64,000 nt of DNA from positions 33,106,434 to 33,170,433 of the forward strand of contig JAJLRJ010000006.1 of NCBI GenBank assembly GCA_024195265.1. The letters run 5' to 3'. The position numbers and the translations under genes are program-made. The notes under the pieces are model-generated. The model saw nothing but the letters and a program-made list of their open reading frames with translations, was not told where the DNA came from and did not search any database. Origin of the DNA: Dendrophyllia cribrosa (lineage: Eukaryota; Cnidaria; Anthozoa; Scleractinia; Dendrophylliidae). Each line of letters begins with the position of its first letter. The stretch's first letter is position 1. Shown here piece by piece: positions 36,484 to 46,303 of the stretch.

Positions 36484-36912
36484 GGGTGGGGAGGGGGGGG
36501 GGGGGGGGGGGGAAATCCTTATAATGGGCTATACGGGGATGCTCCGCCCGAAAGGGGTGCCCTTTTTAGGCTGCAGGTATATGAAAGGGTAGAGAATCCC
36601 GCGAGTTAAAGTATAGAAAAGGCTAGGGTAGGGAAAACTACTATTTAGGTATATAAAGGGCCTTTTAAATATCTCAAACAGACGCACGTTAGTGCTAACG
36701 CTTGATGTTTTCTGTGGATATCGTTTCATAAGTTTATTTCAAAGTAAAGAGATGCAGTGTTTCTTCTGTAGGTATATGAAAGGGGTACCATTTCCTTTGG
36801 AAGGTATATGAAAGGGTTACCTTTTCTGTCAAAAACGGTATATAAAAGGGTAAGGGTTTGGACCTCCGGGCGGAACATCCCCGTTCAAAATTTTGTTGAG
36901 TACCCCCCGGGA
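36484..36912. mobile_element. Poly-G-capped element with TATATGAAAGGGT units
   Basis: It starts with a G run (about 36481-36512) and ends TACCCCCCGGG. Inner inverted arms pair GGGGATGCTCCGCCCG with CGGGCGGAACATCCCC. GGTATATGAAAGGGT occurs several times. TTTACTCCG lies on both sides but not directly at the ends, so the target duplication is uncertain. Confidence 0.5.
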
Positions 36913-37117
36913 CTTTACTCCGAAAAGGTCTATGGCCGATCCGTTTATAGTTTACTTTTCTAGACTTGATTACAAACCCCCGGGGGGGTACATCTGTGAC
37001 GTACGTAGCGATCGTACTGAATTAAAAGCTAAGATCACATCAGTGAATCCATGGGTTTGTTCGATTTATATTTACATGTATGATCAATTACCATCATAAC
37101 TGAGTATCTAAATTTCA

Positions 37118-37210
37118 CTGACCCCTAGTCCATGGACTACCCCCATGGACCTGATCCATGGACTATCTAAATGGACCACCCCGGCCCTGGACTACCCTAA
37201 ATGGACTAAC
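37118..37210. repeat. Degenerate CCATGGAC/GGACTA repeat
   Basis: TCCATGGACTAC, CCCATGGACC, TCCATGGACTATCTAAATGG and CCCTAAATGGACTA occur in tandem with variation. Confidence 0.6.
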
Positions 37211-37487
37211 CAAAACTTAATGACAACGATAAAATTTAAACGATCGATTTTGCTAATACACCCGAACTAAGATGCAGCGAACCATTGACAAACCCTGGGG
37301 GGAGGAGACCTACATATAAAAATGACGGGGGTGCTCGTCGGAAATTTTCGAAAAATACCCTAAAAGGTACCAGAATCTCGTTTGATGGGCGTGGCTCAAA
37401 ATAATTTTTACCCCTAAGAGGCACCAATTCTAAAACAACACATATCATATTCTGTCATATTTTTTCGGCTCAATACCCTAAAAGCTG

Positions 37488-37828
37488 GAGCCCATAATCC
37501 CGGAGCGTGCAACTTCCATACCGCGCCTGGGAAACGGCGTTTTTACAAGTAGGTTTATTTTTAGATAAGCCTTTCCCGCGAATTGGTTTCGGAAAACCAA
37601 TCACAAGCAATTACATAATTAATAACTATTCACATGTTCACATTCCTGTGTGGTGAATGTCTGATTTCCAGTCGCTATGTGAATATGTGAATAGTTATTA
37701 ATTATGCAATTGCTTGTGATTGGTTTTCCGAAACAAATTCACGGGAAAGGCCTATCTAAAAATAAACCTACTTGTAAAAACGCCGTTGCACGAATTTATG
37801 GTAGTTGCACGCTCCGGGTAATGGGCTC
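37488..37828. mobile_element. Foldback element, about 140-bp arms
   Basis: The ends GAGCCCATAATCCCGGAGCG and CGCTCCGGGTAATGGGCTC are inverted. The arms continue through AAACGCC/GGCGTTT and AACCAATCACAAGCAATT. CTG flanks both sides (37485-37487 and 37829-37831), a possible 3-bp TSD. It is inserted in another repeat with CCCTAAAAG units. Confidence 0.75.
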
Positions 37829-38339
37829 CTGCTAAAAGGTACCGCGAAAGTTCAAACGGTGGTCATTTTAGATTTTAGAGCCCTAAGCGGTTCCAATCTA
37901 CAAATTTTGACCCGGCTCAAAGGTTCGACGGGTATTTGAAACATCAGAAACAAATACTTCAAGTTAAAGATAACAAGGTGTCCCAAATGACAGAAGGCAT
38001 ACCAGTGGGCTTTTTACTAGCCTGTGAACAGGCTCCTTTTAGGGCGGGAAATTGGTTTAAAAAAACATCGGCGAGCCAAGTTGGGACTGGGGACTGACTG
38101 CGTGCAACATAGCGGGTAATGTTCAGAATGTTGCGTGCGACGTTGCACCGTCTATCTGTCCCTTAAAACGGATCGCGTTGTTTGAATAAATGCCGGCGTG
38201 TAGTCAGCGTTTGGCCCAAAAAGTGTAGGACGAAAAGGATATTCAGACAAATAAATAACTATATTTAGATAGGAAAGCCACATCAGCCGTAGCTGGTTTT
38301 CATGCAGATCCTCTATCCAGATCGAATTGGAATTTAGAA

Positions 38340-38520
38340 TGTTGATTTTTGAGGAGAGGGGGAAAAACGGAACACCCGGAGAAAAACCTCTCGGAGCAAG
38401 GAGAGAACCAACAACAAACTCAACCCACATATGACGCCGGGACCGAGGATCGAACCCGGGCTGCATTGGTGGGAGGCGAGTGCTCTCATCACTACACCAC
38501 CCCTGCACCCCAAAATCTCG
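38340..38520 (-). mobile_element. tRNA-derived SINE
   Basis: On the minus strand the head reads GTGGTGTAGTGATGAGAGCA (A box region) and GGGTTCGATCC (B box), followed by a CGGCGTCATATGTGGG body and a GGTTCTCTCC/TCCGGGTGTTCC tail. It is a Pol III-type SINE rather than a working tRNA, since the acceptor stem is not formed. Confidence 0.65.
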
Positions 38521-38557
38521 ACAATCTCGATTTATCTTGGCTATAAGCCTATAAGAG

Positions 38558-38573
38558 ATTAGTATCACCCAAC

Positions 38574-38611
<38 letters not shown>

Positions 38612-38757
38612 GCTACTAGGGGTCTAATAGTAATAGTCATCGAGTAGCGAAATTCGCCGGTTTTATTTTTCGTTTTATTCCCAAATAAATATTTCTTCAA
38701 CTTGCAATTGCTTTTTTTATTATTGCCTTTTTCTGTCCGACTAGTTGGGTGATACTA
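38558..38757. mobile_element. MITE with TTAGTATCACCCAACTAGT ends
   Basis: TTAGTATCACCCAACTAGT at the left is mirrored by ACTAGTTGGGTGATACTAA at the right. It is about 200 bp, non-coding. Confidence 0.75.
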
Positions 38758-38791
<34 letters not shown>

Positions 38792-38864
38792 GTCAATAGC
38801 CCATTCGGCTTCGCCTCATGGGCTATTGACCCGTAGCCCTTTCGGGCTACGGGTCTAATTGTTA
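38758..38864. repeat. Near-perfect hairpin
   Basis: ACAATTAGACCCTTCGCCCT..GGGTCAATAGCCCA pairs with its complement ending ACGGGTCTAATTGTT around a TTCGGCTTCGCC loop. Arms are about 45 bp. Likely a separate foldback MITE. Confidence 0.75.
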
Positions 38865-39117
38865 AATAGCCTGTTTCAGGCATTCAGATAGTGATGAACG
38901 TAAGAAAGATGGCATGCAAAAGTAAAAATGCCAGTTCATTAGGTTGCGCGAGAGAGCAGGGAAAACGAACTTCACCCTCTCTCCCCAGTCTCCCTATCTT
39001 TTCCGCATTCGAGCGCCGCTCTCTACGATCTTAACGCCTGAACCAGGCTAATAAGAAAGAAGAGACCGGATTATGTATTGTGCCCCTTCATCGCCCGCAA
39101 AAAGTTATTTATCCCAC

Positions 39118-39487
39118 CTGATATTGGAGGACCAAACAGTGACGTCACGGATGCAAGCAATAGCAAGTAACCAAATGACGAGGCTGCTCTGGCATGATCT
39201 ACGCATGTCACAGCCTGGATGTTGAAAACTGCAGCAAGTACTCCATCGCAGAATCCAAATACCAAGGCATACGCAACAAGCGGTGCGTAATTATGAGCTA
39301 AAGTGACAAGAATCATCGAGATACCAATGATAAACGTAACGCTTTGCAAAATGTACCAGTTGTTCAAACGTTTGATAGAACACAGAAAACCGGCTACAAA
39401 GCGCCCAATAACAGTGGTGATTCCCAGATAGAGAACAAGCCTTGACGATACGTCAGAGGAGGTCCCCTGATCTTGAGCGTATTTCAC
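39118..39487 (-). CDS. Gene C third exon: MFS/SLC16-like transporter
   Basis: The acceptor TTCATACAG precedes 39487 and the donor is GTGGG (39113-39117), a weaker site at the same place as in genes A and B. The length of 370 bp is identical to its homologues. It encodes VKYAQDQG, SSRLVLYLGITTVIGRFVAGFL, LQSVTFIIGISMILVTLAHNYAPLVAYALVFGF and SLFGPPISG. It is clearly more diverged than A is from B. No terminal exon for gene C was found to the left. Confidence 0.8.
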
Positions 39488-39633
39488 CTGTATGAAATAA
39501 AAGCAACAGTTACTATGATACGGGGATTTTAATGTTATAAATATGCTCGTCCAATAGTGTCAACTCGATCCATTAACTAAACTCTCTACAAGGCAGACAC
39601 CTTTCTCAAGCAGACAGCTAAATCTTTTCTTTC

Positions 39634-39900
39634 AGAGCAGTTTCCAATTGAGTGTGAAAAGTAATTACACAATTGCTTTGGTTTTGCATTACTACGCTTT
39701 GTGATTGGCTAAAAAATCTCACGCCACTTTCTCGACCAATCAGAAGTAATACCAAAACCAATCGTGACTTGCTCGCACGCGTTTTCCCGCGCTTGTTGCC
39801 GCCGACATGTAATTGCTTCGAGCTTTGATTGGTTCATTGGATTATTTACGACTGCTGTGATTGGTTTTTGGTTTTACTACACTTAATTGAAAACTGCTCT
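39634..39900. mobile_element. MITE with AGAGCAGTTTTCAATTGAG ends, copy 1
   Basis: The left end AGAGCAGTTTCCAATTGAGT and the right end ACTTAATTGAAAACTGCTCT are inverted. The internal ACCAAAACCAAT/ATTGGTTTTGG blocks also invert. It lies in the gene C intron. A relative is at 57872-58155. Confidence 0.75.
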
Positions 39901-40325
39901 ATTTTCCATGTAAACTTACTGGAAAATGTTAATTTACACGCAAAAAGTGAAAAAGTAACAAAGATGCGAAGTGATGTTTAAATGATTACAGTTAAAAGCT
40001 GTCACATCTCACCAAACCACTCCTGGCCTTTCCTTACCGGTAACACTTATTTTAGTTCAGACTCCAGTAAGTCATTTTCTTGCATTTTATCTTCTCTTGT
40101 TTGTTAACGTGAAGCTTATACAACAATTTTACTTTTCGCCTTATTGGGTGTAAATTTAAATTCTACTAGTTATTTTACACAGAACATATAATAATAGAAC
40201 TTTACGCTTAAAATTGAGTCACCAATTGAGCAGACCGATTCAAAATATCGCTGTTTATGACTGTGAAAACAGCCTTCCTCACGGTGAAAACAGAAAACGG
40301 TAGACGGTACACGCCCATTTCTTAC

Positions 40326-40655
40326 CAAATGGACATAATTGGTGGCTCGTCCAAACATAAACAAAATTCCACTTGCTGCCAGCACAAGAAATTCAGGAAC
40401 CTTCAACACTGAGCAATGAAAGGTAAAGCGTCTGGACCTCTCTTCATGTCCTTCCTCTTCCCGCGTGAGAACTTCAGTACTGCCGCTTAGATTTTCTAGT
40501 TGTACCTTTGAATCATACAAAATACCGAAGAAGCTGTTAAGAAACAGGGAACCTGCAACAATCCGCAATGTATTTCTCCAGTGAACGGCAGTGACAAGCA
40601 ACTGAAGAACTTGACTGAGAACCATTGTGCCTACACCTTGTCCGGCGGAGGCGAG
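40326..40655 (-). pseudogene. Gene C second exon, 3' part (split by the Polinton)
   Basis: This is the downstream half of an MFS exon. It holds SAGQGVGTMVLSQ, HWRNTLRIVAGSLFL, a charged loop (REEEGHEERSRRFTF) and NYVHLV at a GTAAG donor (40321-40325). Its 5' end at 40655 is the border of the Polinton, and the last 6 bp (GGCGAG, 40650-40655) are the target duplication. The upstream half is at 57528-57793. The two halves join in frame (LGLAS-AGQGVG) when the element and one duplicate are ignored. The combined length of 596 bp is close to the 566/569 bp of its homologues. The allele with the element cannot make this transporter unless the insert is spliced out. Confidence 0.92.
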
Positions 40656-41464
40656 AGTAGTATAGGAGTTGGGGGTACCAGAGCATTTTTGTAAAAAATA
40701 CTCTGTTACCAAACCCAACTCATATCCTACTTTTCTCATTTAATGGAAATCTATATGTTTTCAGATTTCTGGTTTCCTGTTTTTGGTTTTCAGTTTTTTG
40801 AAATCTATATGTTTTCAGTTTTTTTTTGAAATCTATATGTTTTTAATTTTCTGAATTTTATCAAATATTTCTATTTTGCGTTTTCACCTCATTAAAAAGC
40901 AATTATTGAGTCGGTATTACGCCATGATTTCAGTAGTTGTGTTTTTGATAAGATAATGTCCGTATGCATAACTTTCATGTCCATTGTCTAATATATATCT
41001 TTTATCATCGAAACAGCTGAGTGATACTTTATTAATTTCATAACTCCCTAATTGATGGTTTTGACTTCTGATTGTCTTCATTTTATGATGTATTTGTTTT
41101 TTATTAAATAATGTTTCTTTATAGTTTTCATGTTTTATATCGTTATTTATAACATTCTTTTTGATTCCTTTAGCAGTTTTTCCTCCTGTTTGGTTGTCTT
41201 TTATGTAGCTATACATTTTCGATCTCAATCCGACGAATTCGGTTATTGGTATACCTGCAGCCTCATCTTTGAATTTACCAATTACTTTTTTATTTGTCTT
41301 ATCAAAATACGGTGAGCTTTCTGGGTAGTCACTGTTATCAAATCTATTTTTATCCTTCCAAAAGTCTGAGTAGACATCTTCAGCTTTGATTTCATAGGTT
41401 AAGCTGTCTGTATCTGTGAATAATAATCTAGCTTTGTCTCCATACTTCTTTTTTATGTAGTTAT
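40656..41464. repeat. Left terminal inverted repeat (809 bp)
   Basis: It matches 56713-57521 as reverse complement. By eye the only difference I found is one base (Val/Ala codon in the polB part, near 41027). It contains three AAATCTATATGTTTT(C/T)AG units in the outer 200 bp and, inward from 40917, an antisense copy of the last 180 or so codons of polB. Confidence 0.95.
40917..41464 (-). pseudogene. Partial polB C-terminus copied into the left TIR
   Basis: It carries the DTDS (motif C) region through the terminal KNTTTEIMA, identical to the right-hand gene except for one residue (KVSLSC against KASLSC). It has no own start and stops being homologous at 41464. It exists because the functional gene runs into the right TIR. 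Confidence 0.9.
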
Positions 41465-41724
41465 TACGAAGTAATGACGAAATAATAATTTGGAGTAACG
41501 CCCCGATATTTTTCAATTAATAATTTTATCAAAAAATTGCGATCGTTACCCCCCGGGGAGCATTTGTCGGTTGCCATGCTATGATTTCCAGTAGTTTTTG
41601 ACGCCATCTGTCGAGCATTGGGGATCAAAAAAGCGATAGCTTTTTTGAGAGGCAGTGAATTGATTCTTTTGCTTGCAAAAGAATCAAGAGGGGAAGTTTC
41701 TTTTTTTGCGATGCTGGTTTTCAT
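41465..41724 (-). CDS. Hypothetical small ORF next to the left TIR
   Basis: About 86 codons, beginning MKTSIAKKETSPLDS, basic and Ser/Thr-rich, with no recognised domain. The last codons overlap the TIR border. The start lacks the TATAATATAAATG context of the other genes, so expression is doubtful. Confidence 0.3.
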
Positions 41725-42150
41725 ATGATGACTAATTATTTGATGGTTTCATTTTATAATCTCATCAAATGTAATAAGCGTCTGATGGTTCAATTGCGTG
41801 ACTTTCTAGGAAAAACGGGATGTAATATCTAGAAACGGATCAAATGATTACCCGCTGACAAGTCTAGACATGTCTGGAAAAACAGGAAATGAGTCATCAC
41901 GTATAGCCTATTGTTTCAGATCACGAGATGGTCGTATGATTTTTTTAACCAATCACAATGAAACAAGTTCCTTATTATAAATTCTTGAAGTAAAGTTTAC
42001 TTACAATTGTTAATCAAAAAATTTGTGCTAAAGTTTGTTATCTGCCCAAAAATGCCGAAATCAGTCTCTACTCTTCAGAATCAAATCACTGGATGTGAAA
42101 GAAACATCCATGTAGTGACATAAAAATATAATCTCATATAATAGTATAGA
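41725..42150. other. Polinton intergenic region
   Basis: Non-coding and AT-rich. GGAAAAACAGGAAATGAGTCA (about 41878) resembles GAAAAACAGGAAGTCATACG at about 42735 on the other side of the VLTF3-like gene. These may be paired regulatory or repeat sequences. Confidence 0.4.
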
Positions 42151-42714
42151 ATGAATTGTAATTTGGAAATTCATGATGAGTTGAAAGCAATGGGTAATTT
42201 TATTTGTGATTTTTGTCACGTAAAATTAGTAGATGATATATTGAAACAAGAGGACCCATGTTGTGAAAAAATAGATTTGATTAAAGATGATGGTATGAAT
42301 GTTTGTAAAAATTGTGGTGTTGTTAATGGCTATGATTTACAAGCTCCATATATTGATTTCCATGATAACAAATATAAAATGTCGAGAAAGAGTGTGTATA
42401 TAAGAAAATATCATATTTTAAACGTCATCAATGATATAGCACAAAAGAATAATATACAAATCAGTAATAATAATAGAGAGAAAATCCTGAGAATATTCGC
42501 TTTAATTGATGAAGTATTATCACAGGTTAACAATGGCCGTAAACGTGTGATTAGTATTAAATTCATTTTGAGGCAGATATTTAGAATTTTGGCAATAGAA
42601 TATAAATTTATTCCACTTTCGAAATCAAAGAAAACATTAAGATTCTATGATCAATATTGGAAACAGGTTTATAAATTAATAAAGAATGATGTCAGCAAAA
42701 TTATTAAAAGGTGA
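42151..42714 (+). CDS. VLTF3-like late transcription factor
   Basis: 187 residues. The N-terminal zinc ribbon has C19-x2-C22 and C52-x2-C55 (CDFC, CKNC). It is followed by YIRKYH (83-88), matching the Y-x-R-x-x-H block of poxvirus/NCLDV VLTF-3 (A2-like) proteins. The C-terminal IPLSKSKKTLRFYDQYWKQV has the family's leucine/lysine-rich, W-K ending. VLTF-3 directs late promoter use in nucleocytoplasmic large DNA viruses. Here it probably acts on the element's own AT-rich promoters. The assignment rests on motif pattern from memory. A TFIIB-like zinc ribbon is the alternative. The start has a TATAATAGTATAGAATG context. Confidence 0.6.
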   Translation: MNCNLEIHDELKAMGNFICDFCHVKLVDDILKQEDPCCEKIDLIKDDGMNVCKNCGVVNGYDLQAPYIDFHDNKYKMSRKSVYIRKYHILNVINDIAQKNNIQISNNNREKILRIFALIDEVLSQVNNGRKRVISIKFILRQIFRILAIEYKFIPLSKSKKTLRFYDQYWKQVYKLIKNDVSKIIKR

Positions 42715-42811
42715 CCTGTTGCGTGGCATTCTCAGAAAAACAGGAAGTCATACGTCATGTGAAGGGTTTTTCCCTTTGAATGAATTATAAAATAAAATTT
42801 ACTTTTAAGGT

Positions 42812-43294
42812 TTACTTGAATTTTTTATCGTACTGTTTCTCAAATTTATCGGCAAGAGGACAAAGATCAATAATCATTTCATCAATCAGCTTCATTTCAT
42901 TTATAAATGCGGTATGGTTAAATTGATTTCCTCTTAAACAAGACCGTAAATCAACTAATACTTTTTCATATGTTGTGTATGCAAATTTAGACATTTCGAT
43001 TTTTTTCTTATAGTTCTTGATTTCAGATAATGTCTTAAGCAATAAGCCACTACCACTAATTACACCTAAAATAATAGGATTTAATGTAATTGAACCAGCT
43101 ATTGTACCAGTGGCTATTAAAGAAACTGATGTTAAATTGATAGCTAAATTCATTCTCTTGAAATACTTGTAAGCCTTCTTATAACACCAAAAGCGTATAT
43201 AATAAAATCGGTATAATGCTTTTATTTCAGATAATTTTTCTTGGCTGATATTTTTATCAATATGATTGAAAACGAAGATGTCTGTTTTCGTCAT
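42812..43294 (-). CDS. Two-TM protein with SLATT-like layout
   Basis: 160 residues. A basic helix (YRFYYIRFWCYKKAYKYFKR) is followed by two adjacent hydrophobic segments (about 51-68 and 71-86, LTSVSLIATGTIAGS and PIILGVISGSGLLL). A long amphipathic helical region ends in DLCPLADKFEKQY. This arrangement (helix, 2TM, C-terminal helix) resembles SLATT-type membrane effectors, but no diagnostic residue proves it. It could be a virion membrane or lysis/egress protein. Start context TATAATATAAATG. It heads a leftward pair with the 43319-43510 ORF. Confidence 0.6.
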   Translation of the reverse strand: MTKTDIFVFNHIDKNISQEKLSEIKALYRFYYIRFWCYKKAYKYFKRMNLAINLTSVSLIATGTIAGSITLNPIILGVISGSGLLLKTLSEIKNYKKKIEMSKFAYTTYEKVLVDLRSCLRGNQFNHTAFINEMKLIDEMIIDLCPLADKFEKQYDKKFK

Positions 43295-43318
43295 TTATAT
43301 TATATATTTGGATAATAA

Positions 43319-43510
43319 TTATATTTTAGGAATGTTAGGGTGTTTTTCTAATATTTGGTTCATTGATATTGGCTCATTCAAATAGTTTACATACAAAAAT
43401 TGATATATTAAAGCCGATTTTAATATTTCATCTTTAGTATTAGGATGTAGGTTTTTTTGGGTTGTGAAAAATTTATTACAAAAATTAATTGCTTGCTCCA
43501 AATTCGGCAT
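43319..43510 (-). CDS. Small hypothetical protein
   Basis: 63 residues, MPNLEQAINFCNKFF...LEKHPNIPKI, soluble and predicted helical. No known family. The AT-rich start context (AATAAATATACATG) and tight spacing to the neighbours support a real gene. Confidence 0.45.
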   Translation of the reverse strand: MPNLEQAINFCNKFFTTQKNLHPNTKDEILKSALIYQFLYVNYLNEPISMNQILEKHPNIPKI

Positions 43511-43610
43511 GTATATTTATTGATTATATTAAATGTAGCTTTTATATATAAAAATATGGTGTATGTTTTTCCTATGATTAAAATTGAAGATGCCTGTTTT
43601 AGTTATTATA

Positions 43611-45620
43611 TTAAAACTCTTCAAAAAGTGCACTGATATGGCAATTATAAGGTGCAAATGTAATATCATCATCTAATGATATCAATTTGATTTGTACGTC
43701 TGCATCTTCCCTGAAATTGATAACTGATGTTGATATATTGAAAGTGTATAAAATTTTATTTGATGTTTTTTCCCAATTCTGCGGAGCGAACGAAGTGTTA
43801 TGAATTAATATAAACATTTTTTCATATCCTTCAGTTGGTTTATCGTCCAATATCATCAACCATAATTTTACTAATTTCAAATTAGTTGGTGCAATAAATA
43901 ATGATGAACCGTTGAATATGATATTATTACTGTTCTTGTTTTTCGTATAATTTCCTGAAAATATGAATTTATTTTTCGGTTTTGGTAAACCAATAAGTTT
44001 TCTACCATTCATATCCAAATCTGCTTCCATTTTCATAAGACCATTTTTAATAAAATATACATTGTCGTATATATCAGTACTGACATCATTCTGGTAGCCT
44101 TCTACACCATAAACAACTAGATGACCAGTAGCTGGATTAGCGATCGTTCGGCCATGGAGATCGATGAACAAATAATTTGGAGGTACTTGAGTCCATCTAT
44201 GTATTTGAACGATTGTCCTTGAATAATTTTGGAACAGCTTCGTTGTTTGTTTTTGAATATTCATCGTACTCGCTTGAGCTGTGACACTGATTGCACTCAT
44301 TTGTATCGGGTAGAATTCAATGACGAGCGTATAATAACCTATAGGTACCGGATGCAGATTAAAACTAATTCTTGATCGGTATAGGCCACTGTTGTCAACC
44401 TTTAGGGTGAACTCATAGGCTTTTTTATTCAGTTTATGTAGGGATTGTTGAAAATCAACGATTCCCATTACCTGAATATTTGATTCTGAGCTGCTTTCAT
44501 TAATGTCCAGCATTAAATACCTGAATACATCCTCTTGTTGGTTTCCTGTAATATATGTATGACTGATTTTCTCCTCAAGATCTTGTTTTAACTTAACAAC
44601 TCCAGTATTGTAATCCGATTTGTTGAGTTTTTTCGTTTGTATGTCGTTGATTGAGGCTTCATTTTGTGTTATTCTTAGGTTATTTCCGCTTGTTTTAGCG
44701 TCAACATATGTTTTGTCTGCTTTTAGATTAGTTAAATTATCCACATACCCTTTATTCACAGCATGATCAACTGCTGTTGGATCTTTTATATTGAAAATTG
44801 TATTATTATTCATATCAAGACCAGTTTCCATAGACAACATCTCTTTTCGAGATAAGAATATATTTTTGACATCATTATAAGATACAAGATTGTTATAACT
44901 TGCTGCTAAATCTGTATAAGTCTGTTGTTTTGACTTGACAACATTATAAAGTTCTTTCAAATCAATATTTGATGTAATATTTTGAGTATGTGGAATAGTA
45001 TTTATTTTTGTATCAACATATTCTTTAGTGGTTGAATCTTTATTATTTGTTGGTGTTTTTAAATTTATGATTTTCTTATTTTTTGCATTATAATTATCAC
45101 CTTCTAAATTTAGAAAATGTGTCTTCCCATGATAAAAAGGAAAAGCATCATTATCACCTGCTGCTTGAACATTTAATAAAGCATGATAATCAGCATCTAA
45201 ATGATTGGTTAATACTATTCTTTCATTTTTCATATATGCATCTGTAATATTTGCTTTTTTATTATTATGATTTTTAAGAGTTATCATATTAACAGCTGAC
45301 AAATCATTGTTTTCATCTGTATCCATATTTGTAATCAATTTTCGATCCATATCAATTCCTCCAGGTAGAATTAATTTATTTCCTCGCATATCAAGATCCC
45401 CCACCATATGAGTTGTTCCATCTAACTTTAAATAATGCGTGTCTCCATACTCTTTGTTGACGACATCTTTAAAATTTGTAGGGTCCTTGACATTAACTAA
45501 TTTCTTATTTTGAATATCATAATTTCCGTCATCTGTTAATACAAATCCGACACCAGGTAATCCACGTTGAGGTTTATTATTAAATGTTGATTCAGGTAGA
45601 CGTCCATTCGAGTAACTCAT
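43611..45620 (-). CDS. Fibre/spike protein with phage-tail-fibre-like repeats
   Basis: 669 residues. Repeated modules of the type DLDMRGNKL, NVKDPTNFKDVVNKEY, GLDMNNNTIFNIKDPT and DLDMNGRKLIGLPKP occur at about residues 40-110, 190-210, 265-300 and 540-560. Such D-M-x-G-x-K-I...KDP-x-x-x-x-D-A-V-x-K-x-Y-V-D units are typical of trimeric phage tail-fibre shafts. The middle (about 360-520) and C-terminal parts are beta-rich and may be receptor-binding heads. By position, next to the packaging ATPase, it is a likely vertex fibre. Start context GTATAAATG. It is one of the longest genes in the element and intact. Confidence 0.75.
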   Translation of the reverse strand: MSYSNGRLPESTFNNKPQRGLPGVGFVLTDDGNYDIQNKKLVNVKDPTNFKDVVNKEYGDTHYLKLDGTTHMVGDLDMRGNKLILPGGIDMDRKLITNMDTDENNDLSAVNMITLKNHNNKKANITDAYMKNERIVLTNHLDADYHALLNVQAAGDNDAFPFYHGKTHFLNLEGDNYNAKNKKIINLKTPTNNKDSTTKEYVDTKINTIPHTQNITSNIDLKELYNVVKSKQQTYTDLAASYNNLVSYNDVKNIFLSRKEMLSMETGLDMNNNTIFNIKDPTAVDHAVNKGYVDNLTNLKADKTYVDAKTSGNNLRITQNEASINDIQTKKLNKSDYNTGVVKLKQDLEEKISHTYITGNQQEDVFRYLMLDINESSSESNIQVMGIVDFQQSLHKLNKKAYEFTLKVDNSGLYRSRISFNLHPVPIGYYTLVIEFYPIQMSAISVTAQASTMNIQKQTTKLFQNYSRTIVQIHRWTQVPPNYLFIDLHGRTIANPATGHLVVYGVEGYQNDVSTDIYDNVYFIKNGLMKMEADLDMNGRKLIGLPKPKNKFIFSGNYTKNKNSNNIIFNGSSLFIAPTNLKLVKLWLMILDDKPTEGYEKMFILIHNTSFAPQNWEKTSNKILYTFNISTSVINFREDADVQIKLISLDDDITFAPYNCHISALFEEF

Positions 45621-45638
45621 TTATACAATAACATTATA

Positions 45639-46274
45639 TTATATTTTTTCATTGAAATTCTTAGTTGTGAATTTCCTTAGCTTATCAATATATATGAATG
45701 AATATGGTTCTTTAGTTGCTTTTTCGTATAATTCTTTTGGAATACTGTTTTCACGACAAATTAGACTCCTCTCATTGGTACTTGGGAATTCGTATATACA
45801 GAAATGTGAACAGTTTAATCTTATGTCTTTTGGTGTCTTATAGTAGCTTTGACTCAGATAAATAACACTGCAATTTTTATGTCTCCCTCGTATAAAATAG
45901 TCGACTAATGGTTTTTGTGATTTTTCACAAACGAAATCGTCGAAAATGACAATTTTCTGTGAGTCACTATCAAGATCATTTACAGGAATAATTTGATCAT
46001 TGCTTGCTTCAATAACATTATAACCAGTTTCATCACTTATTGGCTGGAACATATCCATAAGATTCTGGTACTTGGACTGCTCTAAGTTTTTCGCATATAG
46101 ATATATTTTATCAAAGTACAATAAATTTATTATCATGTGCAACAATGTATTTGTTTTTCCAGAACCACTTGGGCCGCAAACCAACATCCGAAATGATCGA
46201 TCGGGCATGAAATCATATAACTGTCTAAAGTTCGAGACCACATCGTCTTCAACGTCGTAATTTGGTATTATCAT
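45639..46274 (-). CDS. A32-like DNA-packaging ATPase (FtsK/HerA superfamily)
   Basis: 211 residues. Walker A is GPSGSGKT (about 34-41) and Walker B is KIVIFDDF (about 107-114), followed by the sensor-like VIYLSQSYYKTPKDIR (about 138-153). Size and motif order match the Polinton/NCLDV A32 packaging ATPases that pump DNA into capsids. It is intact. Start context CATATAATATAAATG. It lies head-to-head with the 46422 gene across an iteron-like promoter region. Confidence 0.92.
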   Translation of the reverse strand: MIIPNYDVEDDVVSNFRQLYDFMPDRSFRMLVCGPSGSGKTNTLLHMIINLLYFDKIYLYAKNLEQSKYQNLMDMFQPISDETGYNVIEASNDQIIPVNDLDSDSQKIVIFDDFVCEKSQKPLVDYFIRGRHKNCSVIYLSQSYYKTPKDIRLNCSHFCIYEFPSTNERSLICRENSIPKELYEKATKEPYSFIYIDKLRKFTTKNFNEKI

Positions 46275-46303
46275 TTATATTATATGGGTATATTATTTCA
46301 ATA

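Noticed and set aside
36269..36592. ORF of 107 codons with a poly-Asp run, and the antisense poly-Ile ORF
   Set aside because: Both are translations of the (GAT)n microsatellite and the neighbouring G run.
38440..38515. tRNA-Gly-like gene on the minus strand
   Set aside because: Followed by a SINE body and without a matched acceptor stem; called as a SINE.
37800..39117. Terminal exon of gene C
   Set aside because: I looked for the GNYxxAFLMAGGVG-type helix after a minus-strand acceptor and did not find it; it may be lost or unrecognisable.
41130..41315. 61-codon ORF in both TIRs (also 56862-57047 on the other strand)
   Set aside because: Antisense shadow of the polymerase C-terminus.
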